Source: HK1 sp965215295
Lineage (GTDB): Bacteria; Pseudomonadota; Gammaproteobacteria; HK1
Direction: 5' to 3'
Assembly: GCA_965215295.1 (NCBI GenBank)
Contig: OZ244045.1
Coordinates: 3,534,001 to 3,598,000, forward strand
DNA length: 64,000 nucleotides
Below, one piece after another: positions 26,249 through 36,518 of this stretch (positions are counted from its first letter, which is position 1; each line of letters begins with the position of its first letter). The notes under the pieces were generated by a model. That model did no database searches and was not told the origin of the DNA. It saw only the letters and a list, made by a program, of their open reading frames with translations. Position numbers and translations under genes: made by a program.

Positions 26249-27517
26249 ATGCCTCTCCACCTGAGCTCCCATGACCGCCGACTGCTCCGCGGAGACGCCG
26301 GCGACGGAGCGCGGCTCGCGATGCGGCTCGTCGTCAAGGCGGCTGAGGTCGCGGGCGCGCCGCGGCTCATCGACATCGGCTCCGCCCATGTCGGGAGCTG
26401 CTACTCGGCCGGCGCGACAGGGCTCGACTTCGCCCGCAGGCTCGCGGGCTCGGGGACACGGGTGGCGGTGCCGACGACGCTGAATACCGCGGCGACGGAC
26501 CTCCTGCACTGCACGTCCCGAAGGCGCCGAGACCCCGGCTTCACGCGGATTCGCGAGCTCGTGGACCTCTACCTCGGGATGGGCTGCGAGGAGACGCTGA
26601 CCTGCGCGCCCTACCATCTCCCCGGGCGGCCCGGCCTCGGCGACCAGGTGGCATGGTACGAGTCCAACGCCGTGGTGTTCGCCAACTCCGTGCTCGGGGC
26701 ACGCACCGAGCTGTACGGCGAATTCATCGACGTGTGCGCGGCGATTGCCGGCAGGGTGCCCGATGCGGGCCTGCACCGCACGGAGAACCGCAGGGCGGAG
26801 GTCCTCTTCGACGTGCGGGATCTGCCCCCCGCCCTGCTCGCCGAGGACGTCCTCTGGCATCTGCTCGGCCACGTCGTTGGACGGCGGACCGGCTCCCGAG
26901 TGCCGGTCATCGACGGGGTGGCCACCGCGACGGGCGAAGACCGGCTGCGCGCGCTTGGCGCGGCCGCCTCGGCCTCCGGATCGGTGGCCCTCTTCCATGT
27001 CGTCGGAACGACTCCCGAAGCGCCGAGCCTGGATGCCGCGTGCGGCGGAAGAGAGCCGGCGGAGACCTTCGTGATCGGGCTGCGCGAACTCGCCGAGGCG
27101 CGCGATGCGCTCTCCACGCTTCGCGAGGGTGCGCTCGACGCCGTTTGCATCGGCACGCCGCACTTCTCGCTTCGGGAGTTCGAGCGGCTCGGACAGATGC
27201 TCGCCGGCGAGAAGGTCCACCCGGACGTGTGTTTCCACGTCGGCACCAGCCGCTTCGTGCTGGCGGAGATCGAGGCTCGGGGATGGCGCGACGCCCTGGA
27301 GTCCGCCGGGGTGGAGCTGCTCGTCGACACCTGCTCGTACTTCCCGCTCGCCCCGCCCGGCAGCTCCGGCGCGGTCATGACCAACTCGGCGAAGTGGGCC
27401 TACTACGCGCCCGGAGGTCTCGGGTCCCGGGTCGCGTTCGGAAGCCTTGCGGAGTGCGTGCGCTCCGCCGTCGCCGGACGGGTGGTACGGGACGCACACA
27501 TGTGGTCGGACCGGTGA
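26249..27517 (+). CDS. Aconitase X catalytic (large) subunit
   Basis: 422 residues of the AcnX family (DUF521). Characterised bacterial two-gene members are cis-3-hydroxy-L-proline dehydratases and the archaeal ones are mevalonate-5-phosphate dehydratases. Cluster and substrate ligands are visible in SAHVGSCYSAG, PTTLNTAATDLLH, YHLPGRPGLGDQVAWYESNA, IGTPHFSLREFERL and LLVDTCSYFPLA, with MTNSAKWAYYAPGGLGSRVAFGSL near the end. It overlaps the small subunit gene. The hydroxyproline role is the best guess for this lineage. The start ATG 26249 is chosen because the protein begins LSSHDRRLLRGDAG, as in the family. Confidence 0.88.
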   Translation: MPLHLSSHDRRLLRGDAGDGARLAMRLVVKAAEVAGAPRLIDIGSAHVGSCYSAGATGLDFARRLAGSGTRVAVPTTLNTAATDLLHCTSRRRRDPGFTRIRELVDLYLGMGCEETLTCAPYHLPGRPGLGDQVAWYESNAVVFANSVLGARTELYGEFIDVCAAIAGRVPDAGLHRTENRRAEVLFDVRDLPPALLAEDVLWHLLGHVVGRRTGSRVPVIDGVATATGEDRLRALGAAASASGSVALFHVVGTTPEAPSLDAACGGREPAETFVIGLRELAEARDALSTLREGALDAVCIGTPHFSLREFERLGQMLAGEKVHPDVCFHVGTSRFVLAEIEARGWRDALESAGVELLVDTCSYFPLAPPGSSGAVMTNSAKWAYYAPGGLGSRVAFGSLAECVRSAVAGRVVRDAHMWSDR

Positions 27518-27930
27518 GCCGATCGTTGCAGGCGGAAGCCATCGTCGACGGCGCCGCCCGCGGCGCGGCCCTGGTGCTCGAAGAGCCACTCGGCTTCTGG
27601 GGCGGTGTCGATCCCGCAACCGGTGTCATCGTGGACCGGCATCACCCGCAGGCGGGTGTGTCGATGGCCGGAACGGTGCTGGTGCTCCCGGGCACGCGCG
27701 GCAGCGCCGGCGGCTCCGGCACGTTGGCCGAGTGCCTTCGGCTCGGCACCGGTCCGGTCGCGATTGTGCTGCCGTCGGCCAACCGGAGCATCGTCATCGG
27801 GGTGCTGGTGGCGGACGAGCTCCATGGCCGCCCGGTGCCGGTTCTGGTGGCGCCGGGCGACGCGCATGCGTCGTTTCGCACCGGGGAAGTCGTGACGATC
27901 GCGACCGGGGGACGGATCACCCGATCCTGA
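27514..27930 (+). CDS. Aconitase X swivel (small) subunit
   Basis: 138 residues, starting at a GTG that overlaps the large-subunit stop (GTGA at 27514-27517). Family signatures are EPLGFWGGVDPATGVIVDRH, LPGTRGSAGGSGTLAECLR and LPSANRSIVIGVLVADEL. In related proteins this swivel domain closes over the active site. In many genomes the two parts are fused; here they are separate genes, as in the type II form. Confidence 0.88.
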   Translation: MSRSLQAEAIVDGAARGAALVLEEPLGFWGGVDPATGVIVDRHHPQAGVSMAGTVLVLPGTRGSAGGSGTLAECLRLGTGPVAIVLPSANRSIVIGVLVADELHGRPVPVLVAPGDAHASFRTGEVVTIATGGRITRS

Positions 27931-27983
27931 CGTGATTCCGCCGCGGGGACGCCCGCTCGGAAAGGCGTCCGGGGAGTTGGCCT

Positions 27984-28598
27984 TCAGCCGCCCGGTACGA
28001 CCGGTTCGTCGATATCGGGGGCCTTGTTCATCTCCCGATCGATGCGGGGGAAGTCCCGCTTCGCGAATATCGCGCCGACCGGGCAGCCGTATTTCCGCGC
28101 CAGCATCTCGCGGCCGCCGGACTCCCGGTCCACGAAGGCCACGATCCCGACGATGTCGTATCCGGCCGCGATGAACGCATCGCAAGCGGTCTCGGTCGAC
28201 GAGCCGGTGGTGACGACGTCGTCGACCACCATGATCGGCGTACCGGCCGGAAGCTCGTTCTCGATCCTGTTGCCGGCGCCGTGCTCCTTGCGTTCCTTGC
28301 GGACGATGGAGCCGGAGACCAGCGGCTGCCCGGTCCCGGCCGCGCGCTGGATGACGGCGGCGACGATGAAGTCGGCGCCCATCGTGAGCCCTCCGATGGC
28401 TTGCGGGAAGCGCGGCAGCTTGCCGGCCTCCTCGAGGAACGCGTCGGCGATGAGACCGAGGCACCTCCCGTCCAGCATCGCCTTCTTGCAGTCGAAATAG
28501 AACGCGGACTGGCGCCCGGTGGTCAGCGTGTACGAGCGCCCGACGGTCAGGCACTTCTCGTCCACCAGCAACCGAAGCTCTTCCCGCGAGGCGTTCAT
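27984..28598 (-). CDS. pyrE: Orotate phosphoribosyltransferase
   Basis: 204 residues. Makes orotidine monophosphate from orotate and PRPP in pyrimidine synthesis. The PRPP-binding motif is MVVDDVVTTGSSTETACDAF, with the loop KERKEHGAGNRIEN and the early TTGRQSAFYFDCKK. The start is ATG 28598, preceded by AAGGAGG. It is convergent with the AcnX genes and stands alone, so it probably has its own promoter in 28599-28690. Confidence 0.93.
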   Translation of the reverse strand: MNASREELRLLVDEKCLTVGRSYTLTTGRQSAFYFDCKKAMLDGRCLGLIADAFLEEAGKLPRFPQAIGGLTMGADFIVAAVIQRAAGTGQPLVSGSIVRKERKEHGAGNRIENELPAGTPIMVVDDVVTTGSSTETACDAFIAAGYDIVGIVAFVDRESGGREMLARKYGCPVGAIFAKRDFPRIDREMNKAPDIDEPVVPGG

Positions 28599-28690
28599 CC
28601 CGGCTCCCTCCTTGCGCTGGTCCACGGCGTGACGGGCTCCGGCGAGGCGCCGGGCGAGCATTGTAGCGAGACTTCACCCCGGGGCGGGCA

Positions 28691-28800
28691 ATGGACGCCT
28701 CCGGGACGGTGTGCGATCGTAGCCGCGAAGCATGGCCACGAGCCTGCGGGGACGCTCCCCGACGAACCTCGCCGCCTTCATGCGCCACGCGGCCATCGCC
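28691..28800 (+). pseudogene. Relic of the leader and first codons of the acyl-CoA synthetase gene
   Basis: This stretch matches 24379-24493 (same leader GTGTGCGATCGT, then ACCTCGCCGCCTTCATGCGC). The ligase start codon is changed from ATG to ACG and only about 13 codons remain. The sequence then jumps to the equivalent of the ligase 3' end (GGAGGACCTTCACGATG) and into the thiolase. It is the mirror image of the relic at 25993 and marks a duplication followed by deletion. Confidence 0.85.
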
Positions 28801-28814
28801 GGAGGACCTTCACG

Positions 28815-29975
28815 ATGAGGGACGTATCCATTGTCGGGGTCGGCTCGACCCGCTTCGGGCGCCATGACGAGACGGCGATCGACGATCTGGCTGCGGTGGC
28901 CGCCCGCGACGCGCTGGCCGATGCCGGCATCGAGCCCGAACGCGTCGGCGCGCTCTACCTCGGCAACTTCGTCGCCGGGATGCTCACCGGTCAGGAGGTG
29001 CTGGCCGGGCTCGTCGGCGAAGCCGTCGGGCTCGGGAACGTCCCCTGCACCAAGGTGGAGGGCGCGTGCGCCTCGGGCGGCATCGCGTTTCGCCATGCCT
29101 GTCTGGCGGTGGGAGCGGGGCTGACCGACGCCGCGATTGCGGTCGGGGTGGAGAAGATGACCCACGCCTCGAACCCGCGCATCACCGAATCGCTGAACAG
29201 CGCGATGGACAATCGCGCCGACGCGCCGAGCGGTCTCACCTTCCCAGGGCTCTTCGGCATGGCGTACCGCCTGCACGCGCAGCGCTACGGCACCACCCGC
29301 GATCAGGTGTCGTCGGTGGTGGTGAAGAACAAGGCCAACGGGCTTTCCAATCCGCTCGCGCAGATGGGCGCGCGCCTGAGCGTGGACGACGTCCGCGACT
29401 CGAAGCCCATCGCCGATCCGTTGCGTCTCTACGACTGCTGCCCGGCCAGCGACGGGGCGGCGGCGGTGGTGGTGGTCGCGCGCGACGTGGCCCGCGGCGA
29501 CGACGATGCGATCGACGTGCGCGCCTCGGTCCAGACCAGCGGCTCCGCCCGCATCGCCGGGCACCCCGATCTGTGCTCGTTCGATGCGACGGTGAGCGCC
29601 GCCGCGCTTGCCTTCGAGGAGGCGGACCTCACCGCGAGGGACATCGACTTCGTGGAGCTCCACGACTGCTTCTCCATCGCCGAGATCATCGACTCCGAGG
29701 ACCTCGGCATCGTCCCGCGCGGTGAAGGCGGGGCGTGGGCGGGCGAGGGACGCACCGCACTCGGCGGCGACATGCCGATCAATGCGAGCGGCGGCCTGCT
29801 CTCGAAGGGTCATCCGGTGGGGGCGACCGGCCTGAGCCAGCTCTACGAAGCGGTGCGCCAGCTCCGCGGGCGTCACCCCAACCAGGTGCGCGACGCGCGA
29901 TTCGGCCTCACCCACAACCTCGGCGGCACCGGCGTGGCCTGCACCGTCAGCATCCTGGGCCGACCCGATGCCTGA
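28815..29975 (+). CDS. Thiolase (acetyl-CoA acetyltransferase / SCP-x type)
   Basis: 386 residues. Thiolase fold with the nucleophile cysteine in KVEGACASGGIAFRHA, the histidine/cysteine pair in VELHDCFSIAEIID, and the late glycine-histidine motif GGLLSKGHPVGATG. The style (short, DCFSIAE) fits the lipid-transfer/SCP-x branch that works together with a DUF35 protein. GGAGG precedes the ATG. It overlaps the DUF35 gene by eight bases. It probably acts on the CoA ester made by the synthetase at 24.5 kb. Confidence 0.88.
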   Translation: MRDVSIVGVGSTRFGRHDETAIDDLAAVAARDALADAGIEPERVGALYLGNFVAGMLTGQEVLAGLVGEAVGLGNVPCTKVEGACASGGIAFRHACLAVGAGLTDAAIAVGVEKMTHASNPRITESLNSAMDNRADAPSGLTFPGLFGMAYRLHAQRYGTTRDQVSSVVVKNKANGLSNPLAQMGARLSVDDVRDSKPIADPLRLYDCCPASDGAAAVVVVARDVARGDDDAIDVRASVQTSGSARIAGHPDLCSFDATVSAAALAFEEADLTARDIDFVELHDCFSIAEIIDSEDLGIVPRGEGGAWAGEGRTALGGDMPINASGGLLSKGHPVGATGLSQLYEAVRQLRGRHPNQVRDARFGLTHNLGGTGVACTVSILGRPDA

Positions 29976-30339
29976 GTGCCGTCACGGCATCGCGGATCGT
30001 CACCTGGTCGAGCCGTGGCCTGTCACCGTGACGTACTGCCCCCGGTGCGGCGCGGTGGATGGCAGTGCTCCCGGTCGTTGCCGGCGCTGCGGCAGCGACG
30101 CGTTGGAGCGGGTCGACATGCCCGGTCGGGGCCGGCTCGTCTCCTGGACGGTGGTCCGCCGTCCGTCCGGCGCATTCGCCCACCGTGATGCTTTCGCGGT
30201 CGCGCTGGTCGATATCGACGCGGGTCCGCGCCTCACCGGGAACCTCGAAGGCTGGGAGGACGACCCGCCGCTCGGCGCCACCGTCCGCGTCGTCGGCGAG
30301 ATCGACGGCATCCCCCTCTTCGCAACGGAGCCCTCATGA
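29968..30339 (+). CDS. DUF35/OB-fold protein with zinc ribbon, thiolase partner
   Basis: 123 residues. The N-terminal zinc ribbon has CPRCG and CRRCG, followed by an OB-fold (RGRLVSWTVVRRPSG, LVDIDAGPRLTGNL). DUF35 proteins bind CoA esters and pair with thiolase-like or HMG-CoA synthase enzymes. Overlap with both neighbours (eight and four bases) supports complex formation with the thiolase. Confidence 0.88.
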   Translation: MPECRHGIADRHLVEPWPVTVTYCPRCGAVDGSAPGRCRRCGSDALERVDMPGRGRLVSWTVVRRPSGAFAHRDAFAVALVDIDAGPRLTGNLEGWEDDPPLGATVRVVGEIDGIPLFATEPS

Positions 30340-31133
30340 GCGACGACATCCTCTACGAGACGCACGGTCACGTGCGCCTCATTACCCTGAACCGTCCGGC
30401 GAAGATGAACTCGCTCGACTTCGAGGCCAACGACGCGCTGATCGAGCGGTGGAGGGAGTTCGACGCGGACCCGGAAGCGAGAGTGGCGGTCGTTACCGGG
30501 GCGGGTGACAAGGCGTTCTGCGCCGGTGCGGACCTGAAGACCTATACGATGGCCTTCGCTCGCACCCCGGCGCCCGAGTTCCGCCGCAAATACACCAACG
30601 GCCCCGGCTTCGGCGGCATCACCCGCAACCTCGACATCTTCAAGCCCATCGTCGCCGCGGTAAACGGCTACGCCGTCTCGGGCGGCCTGGAGCTTGCGCT
30701 GGCGTGCGATATCCGCTGGTGTTCGACGAACGCACGGTTCGGGCTGCAGGACGTGCAGTGGGGGTTCCACGCCTGTGACGGCGGCCTCATCCGGCTCAAG
30801 GAGATCACGGGTCTCGGCAACGCGATGGAGATGGTGCTCTCCGGCGACCTCTTCGATGCCGAACACGCGCATCGGATCGGGCTCGTCAACCGCATCGTGG
30901 CGCAGGATCGGCTGCTCGAGGAGGCCATGGCCTGCGCCGAGAAGCTCGCCTCCCGCGCCCCGCTCGCGCAACGGCTCGCCAAGGAGGTCGTGCACCGCGC
31001 CCACGGGATGCCGATGGACGAGGCGCTCAGGCTCGAATCGACGTCGTTCCGGAACCTCGCGCATACCGAGGACCTGGCGGAGGGGAACGCGGCGTTCCGG
31101 GAACGCAGACCGGCCCGGTTCACGTCGCGCTGA
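30336..31133 (+). CDS. Enoyl-CoA hydratase/isomerase (crotonase family)
   Basis: 265 residues. The oxyanion-hole segments are FCAGADLKTYT and NGYAVSGGLELALACDIRW, with the later FGLQDVQWGFHACDGGLIRL where the usual glutamates would be partly replaced. The substrate is therefore uncertain (hydratase, hydrolase or isomerase). It overlaps the DUF35 stop by ATGA and ends the acyl-CoA cluster. Confidence 0.88.
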   Translation: MSDDILYETHGHVRLITLNRPAKMNSLDFEANDALIERWREFDADPEARVAVVTGAGDKAFCAGADLKTYTMAFARTPAPEFRRKYTNGPGFGGITRNLDIFKPIVAAVNGYAVSGGLELALACDIRWCSTNARFGLQDVQWGFHACDGGLIRLKEITGLGNAMEMVLSGDLFDAEHAHRIGLVNRIVAQDRLLEEAMACAEKLASRAPLAQRLAKEVVHRAHGMPMDEALRLESTSFRNLAHTEDLAEGNAAFRERRPARFTSR

Positions 31134-31187
31134 GGGATCTTGCGGATGCCGGCCAGGGCCGGGACGCGAACCGGCCCGAAGGCCCGG

Positions 31188-31226
31188 GCGATGGGCATGG
31201 GCGATGGGCATGGGCGATGGGCACGG
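31188..31226. repeat. Three tandem 13-bp units
   Basis: GCGATGGGCATGG is repeated three times in a row, with the last copy carrying one change (CACGG). It lies in the gap between the crotonase and vapC. Confidence 0.85.
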
Positions 31227-31304
31227 GATCGAGCATGGACGGCTCACGGGCATGTGCGCCCCTTCGCCCGGCAGCACCGCGGCGTCTCCCTCCCGGTGAG
31301 CTCG

Positions 31305-31715
31305 TCAAGTCTCGAACGGATTGAGCACGTTCGCGCCGAGCCCCTCGACGTTCGATGCATTGCGTGTCACCAGGGTCATGTCGTGGACCTTCGCAGTGGC
31401 GGCGAGCAGCCCGTCGATGACGGGGATCGGACGGCGGGCGCTCATCTGGCCCCACAAGTCGGCGACCTGAGCGTCGATCGGCAGAATGCGTTCGGCAAAC
31501 GCCTGTTCGACTTCTTGCAGCCAGCGTTCGAGAACCTCCGCCTTGTGCGGGTCGCGCGGTCGCGCGGACTCGATCCCTTTGCGGATCTCGCCGGTCACGA
31601 GCACGCTCAGATACAGGCCGGCATCCTCGATTCCGGCATACCAGCCAGCCACCCGCGAATCGCAACGAACGCCCTTGCGCACCTCGGAGATGATGTTCGT
31701 GTCGATGAGAAACAT
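31305..31715 (-). CDS. vapC: PIN-domain toxin, VapC/FitB type
   Basis: 136 residues. PIN nuclease fold with acidic residues in FLIDTNIISEVRKG, LVTGEIRKGIE and PVIDGLLAATAKVHDMTLVTRN, which give a metal-binding site for RNA cleavage. Nine bases separate it from the upstream antitoxin-like gene. The style EVRKG is typical of FitB-like members. Confidence 0.9.
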   Translation of the reverse strand: MFLIDTNIISEVRKGVRCDSRVAGWYAGIEDAGLYLSVLVTGEIRKGIESARPRDPHKAEVLERWLQEVEQAFAERILPIDAQVADLWGQMSARRPIPVIDGLLAATAKVHDMTLVTRNASNVEGLGANVLNPFET

Positions 31716-31724
31716 CGAATTCGA

Positions 31725-32012
31725 CTACGAGAGATCAGGAACGCGACCCGGATCGGTGGATCGCTCGATATCGATTCCCTCGAGTGGAGCGGCGGCGAGC
31801 AGGGCTTTGAGGTTCGGGGACGACGAATCCCCGAAGTGCGCGCGAAGCAAGGCACGCGCCTTGGCGGCGCGCTTCGGATCACTCAGTACGGCGGCAGCCT
31901 CACGAATCAGCGAGGCGTCCTCCCGGGGAACCTTCACTTCGCAACGGACCCACCCCTCACGCCTCAGGCGCTCGCGGTAACGCCTGACGGCCTGGTTCTG
32001 ACTGGTCGGCAT
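31725..32012 (-). CDS. Antitoxin-like partner of VapC
   Basis: 95 residues, beginning MPTSQNQAVRRYRERLRREG. The N-terminal short helix-rich segment followed by VRCEVKVPREDASLIREAAA looks like a ribbon-helix-helix DNA-binding antitoxin, and the acidic C-terminus would bind the toxin. It is placed upstream of vapC on the same strand, the normal order. GGGAAG precedes the ATG. Confidence 0.78.
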   Translation of the reverse strand: MPTSQNQAVRRYRERLRREGWVRCEVKVPREDASLIREAAAVLSDPKRAAKARALLRAHFGDSSSPNLKALLAAAPLEGIDIERSTDPGRVPDLS

Positions 32013-32134
32013 ACGTCGTCTTCCCTTTTCCGGAAAGATGTCCGGATAGAAGGGTAACACGGCCGCGCGCCCTTTCGGCCGAGTCCGTGAAGCTCGGCCA
32101 GCGTGCAATGATCCTGTGGCGCAGTTGGCGGAAG

Positions 32135-32164
32135 TTGATCGGCCCGGACCCCGCCCCGTACAAT
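32135..32164 (+). promoter_or_regulatory. Likely sigma-70 promoter of the atp operon
   Basis: TTGATC (32135-32140) and TACAAT (32159-32164) are spaced by 18 bases, close to the consensus, and lie upstream of atpI in the divergent gap to the antitoxin gene. Confidence 0.55.
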
Positions 32165-32214
32165 CGCGCGTCCATTGCGAGGGAGTGCGGAAAGGGCGTG
32201 CTCGCACGCCGCGC

Positions 32215-32655
32215 ATGGCGCGCTGGCCGCGGTTCGGCCGGCCTGCTTGCTCGCAGCCCGTGGGGACGCACTGTCGAACGGTCCGTCCGGTGATCAGCCG
32301 GGTCTTCTGGGTCCAGTGTCTGCTGACGGCGGCAGCGGCCATCGCCTCGATGCCCCTGGGTAGCGCCGCGGCATTGTCGGCGCTGATCGGGGGAGTCAAC
32401 AGTCTCGTGCCGACCGCGTATTTCGCGCACAAGGTGCTGCGAGCGTCCTCCGGAGAGACGGGCGGAAGAGCGCTTGGCGTGTGGATGCGCGCCGAGGTGG
32501 CGAAGATCGCGATTGTCTGCGGCCTGTTCGCAGCGACGTTCGTGCTGCTGGAGGAACTGAACATGGTGGCGCTGTTCGCCGGATTCATCGTGGTGCACCT
32601 CGCGGGCGTGCTCGCCTCCATGACCCTCGATCCCCGCAGCGGCGCCAAGGGCTGA
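32215..32655 (+). CDS. atpI: ATP synthase subunit I
   Basis: About 146 residues from ATG 32215; a GTG at 32290 would give 121 residues and fits the family equally well, so the start is uncertain. Four hydrophobic segments, among them FWVQCLLTAAAAIASMPLGS and GFIVVHLAGVLASM, and the AALSALIGGVNSLVPTAYFA core are typical of AtpI, which helps c-ring assembly. It is the first gene of the atp operon. Confidence 0.8.
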   Translation: MARWPRFGRPACSQPVGTHCRTVRPVISRVFWVQCLLTAAAAIASMPLGSAAALSALIGGVNSLVPTAYFAHKVLRASSGETGGRALGVWMRAEVAKIAIVCGLFAATFVLLEELNMVALFAGFIVVHLAGVLASMTLDPRSGAKG

Positions 32656-32680
32656 CACGCTCCATCGGATACCCCCGGAC

Positions 32681-33514
32681 ATGGCCGCGCAGACCTCCAC
32701 CGAATACATCCAGCACCATCTGCAGAACCTCGTCCTGGGGCTCCACCCCGAGAATGGCCTCGGCTTCGCGCGCAGCGCGGCGGAGGCCAAGGCGATGGGC
32801 TTCTGGGCCATCCACGTCGATACCATGCTCTGGTCCGTCGGCCTCGGGGCACTCTTCCTGTGGCTGTTCCGCAAGGTGGCGCTCACCGCGACGAGCGAAG
32901 TGCCGACCCCCTTTCAGAACTTCGTCGAGACCATCATCGAGTTCGTGGACGACAACGTGCGCGGGACGTTCACCGGCAAGAACGACCTGGTCGCGCCGAT
33001 CGCGCTGACCCTGTTCGTGTGGATCTTCCTGATGAACACCATGGACCTCGTGCCGGTGGACTGGATCCCCTGGCTCGCGCACCTGATCGGGGTCCCGTAC
33101 ATGAAGATCGTGGCGACCACCGATCCGAACGCGACCTTCGGCATGTCGCTCGCGGTGTTCGCGCTCACCATCTACTACAGCATCAAGGTGAAGGGCGCCG
33201 GCGGGTTCTTCGGCGAGCTCGCGTTCCAGCCGTTCCCCAAATTCCTGTTCCCCGTCAACCTCTTCCTCGAAGGGATCTCGCTCATCTCGAAGCCGGTGTC
33301 GCTGTCGCTGCGGCTGTTCGGCAACCTGTATGCCGGCGAGATGATCTTCATCCTCATCGCGTTGCTCTACAGCGGCGGCTTCTGGTGGGGGCTGGCGGGG
33401 GGAGCGCTGCAATGGGGATGGGCGGTGTTCCACTTGCTCATCGTCACGTTGCAGGCGTTCATCTTCATGATCTTGACGATCGTGTATCTGGACATGGCGC
33501 ATTCGCACCACTGA
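32681..33514 (+). CDS. atpB: ATP synthase Fo subunit a
   Basis: 277 residues, membrane-embedded proton channel next to the c-ring. The essential arginine lies in SLSLRLFGNLYAGEMIFILI. The segment LVPVDWIPWLAH and the C-terminal LIVTLQAFIFMILTIVYLDM are as in gammaproteobacterial subunit a. It starts 26 bases after atpI. Confidence 0.96.
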   Translation: MAAQTSTEYIQHHLQNLVLGLHPENGLGFARSAAEAKAMGFWAIHVDTMLWSVGLGALFLWLFRKVALTATSEVPTPFQNFVETIIEFVDDNVRGTFTGKNDLVAPIALTLFVWIFLMNTMDLVPVDWIPWLAHLIGVPYMKIVATTDPNATFGMSLAVFALTIYYSIKVKGAGGFFGELAFQPFPKFLFPVNLFLEGISLISKPVSLSLRLFGNLYAGEMIFILIALLYSGGFWWGLAGGALQWGWAVFHLLIVTLQAFIFMILTIVYLDMAHSHH

Positions 33515-33558
33515 TCGGCTTCGCAATTCGGACTGGAATCTCGACAGGAGATTGTGAG

Positions 33559-33795
33559 ATGGAAACAGCTCTGCTCTACATCGCCGGCGGACTCATGCTC
33601 GGCATCGGCGCGGCGGGAGCCGCGGTGGGCATCGGCATACTCTCGGCCCGGTTCATCGAGGGCATCGCCCGCCAGCCGGAGATGCTCGGCATGCTCCGCA
33701 CCCAGTTCTTCATCATGATGGGTCTGGTCGACGCGCTCCCGATCATCGCCATCGCCATCGGCCTCTACGTGCTGTTCGCGGTGGTCGGCGGCTGA
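33559..33795 (+). CDS. atpE: ATP synthase Fo subunit c
   Basis: 78 residues, two transmembrane helices joined by the polar loop EGIARQPEM. The proton-carrying carboxylate is D58 in IMMGLVDALPIIAI, an aspartate as in E. coli. No sodium-binding signature is visible, so a proton-driven enzyme is expected. AGGAGATTGTGAG precedes the ATG. Confidence 0.96.
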   Translation: METALLYIAGGLMLGIGAAGAAVGIGILSARFIEGIARQPEMLGMLRTQFFIMMGLVDALPIIAIAIGLYVLFAVVGG

Positions 33796-33828
33796 CGGCG
33801 GAAACCGCACAAGCAGAAGGACTGGATC

Positions 33829-34299
33829 ATGAACATCAACCTGACGCTGATCGGTCAGTCCATCGCGTTCGCGGTGTTCGTGTGGTTCTGCCTGAAGTAC
33901 ATCTGGCCGCCGATCCTGAACGCGCTGGAGGCGCGGCGCACCCGGATCGCGGACGGTCTCGCCGCGGCGGAGCAGGGCTTGCGGGCGAAGGAGGAGGCGC
34001 AGTCGCAGATCGAGGTGGAGCTCCAGGCCGCGAAGGAGCAGGCCCGCGAGATCATCACCAACGCGCAGCGCCGCGCCGACGAGATCGTCGACGAGGCCAA
34101 GTCCGACGCGCGGGTCGAGGGCGGCAAGCTCATCGAGGCGGCGAAGGCCGACATCGACCAGCAGATCCACCAGGCGCGGGAGGCGTTGCGCGGTGAGGTG
34201 GTCGCGCTCGCGGTCTCGGGCGCCGAGCAGGTCCTGATGCGCGAGGTGGACGCCGCCGCGCACGAGGAAGCGCTCGGCAAGCTCGCCGGACAGCTCTAG
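33829..34299 (+). CDS. atpF: ATP synthase Fo subunit b
   Basis: 156 residues: one N-terminal membrane helix (LIGQSIAFAVFVWFCLKYIW) and a long charged coiled coil forming the peripheral stalk. Normal length for a single b-type subunit, so the stalk is a homodimer. Confidence 0.95.
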   Translation: MNINLTLIGQSIAFAVFVWFCLKYIWPPILNALEARRTRIADGLAAAEQGLRAKEEAQSQIEVELQAAKEQAREIITNAQRRADEIVDEAKSDARVEGGKLIEAAKADIDQQIHQAREALRGEVVALAVSGAEQVLMREVDAAAHEEALGKLAGQL

Positions 34300-34344
34300 G
34301 CACCGGCGGCGGCGGGAAGCGAAAAGCGAGCGGAAAGCGAACCG

Positions 34345-34878
34345 ATGGCGGAATCAGGCGAACTCGCACGGCCCTACGCGGTGGCCGCCTTCAAGCAGGC
34401 GGAGGAAGAGGGCAGGCTCGGCGAGTGGGCCGGGATGCTCGAGCTGCTCGCGACGGTCGCGCGCGACCCGATGGTGAGCGGCCTCATCGCGAACCCCGGG
34501 GTGGACCGCGCCCGGCTCGTCGAGTTCTTCATCGACGTTTGCGGCGATCGGCTTTCGGACACCGGCCGCAACTTCGTCAAGGTGGTCGGGCAGTACGGCC
34601 GGTTCGCGTTGCTGCCGGAGGTCTCGCGCCGCTTCGCCGAGGAGCGCGCCACCCGCGAGGGGCGCAACCAGGTCCAGGTCACCAGCGCGTTCGAGCTCTC
34701 CGAGGCGCACCGCGCCACCATCGTCGAGGCGATGGAGCAGCGCCTCGGCACCAGGGTCGAGCTCGACTGCACGGTGGACGGTTCGCTCATCGGCGGCGTC
34801 GTGGTCCGCGCCGGCGACCTCGTCATCGACGCCTCGCTCAGAGGCCGGCTCGGCCAGCTCGCCCAGGCGCTGGCGTAG
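34345..34878 (+). CDS. atpH: ATP synthase F1 subunit delta
   Basis: 177 residues, normal length; begins ELARPYAVAAFKQAEEEGRL and ends GSLIGGVVVRAGDLVIDASL, the conserved C-terminal block. It connects F1 to the peripheral stalk. Confidence 0.95.
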   Translation: MAESGELARPYAVAAFKQAEEEGRLGEWAGMLELLATVARDPMVSGLIANPGVDRARLVEFFIDVCGDRLSDTGRNFVKVVGQYGRFALLPEVSRRFAEERATREGRNQVQVTSAFELSEAHRATIVEAMEQRLGTRVELDCTVDGSLIGGVVVRAGDLVIDASLRGRLGQLAQALA

Positions 34879-34926
34879 GGCGCCGGTGAAGCGAAGCGGT
34901 TTACCAAGCACTCAGGGGTTCTAGTC

Positions 34927-36468
<1,542 letters not shown>

Positions 36469-36518
36469 AAGACCGCCAGGACCCAGTAGCGGGCAAGCGA
36501 CACCGAGCGAGCGACGAC

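Noticed and set aside
24116..27619. A 1167-codon minus-strand frame over the CoA ligase and aconitase X genes
   Set aside because: Same reason: antisense shadow with no recognisable domain; the plus-strand genes carry clear family motifs.
31188..31226. Short tandem repeats considered as a CRISPR remnant
   Set aside because: Units of 13 bases are directly adjacent without spacers and there are no cas genes. The 22-base repeat at 24316 is rejected for the same reason.
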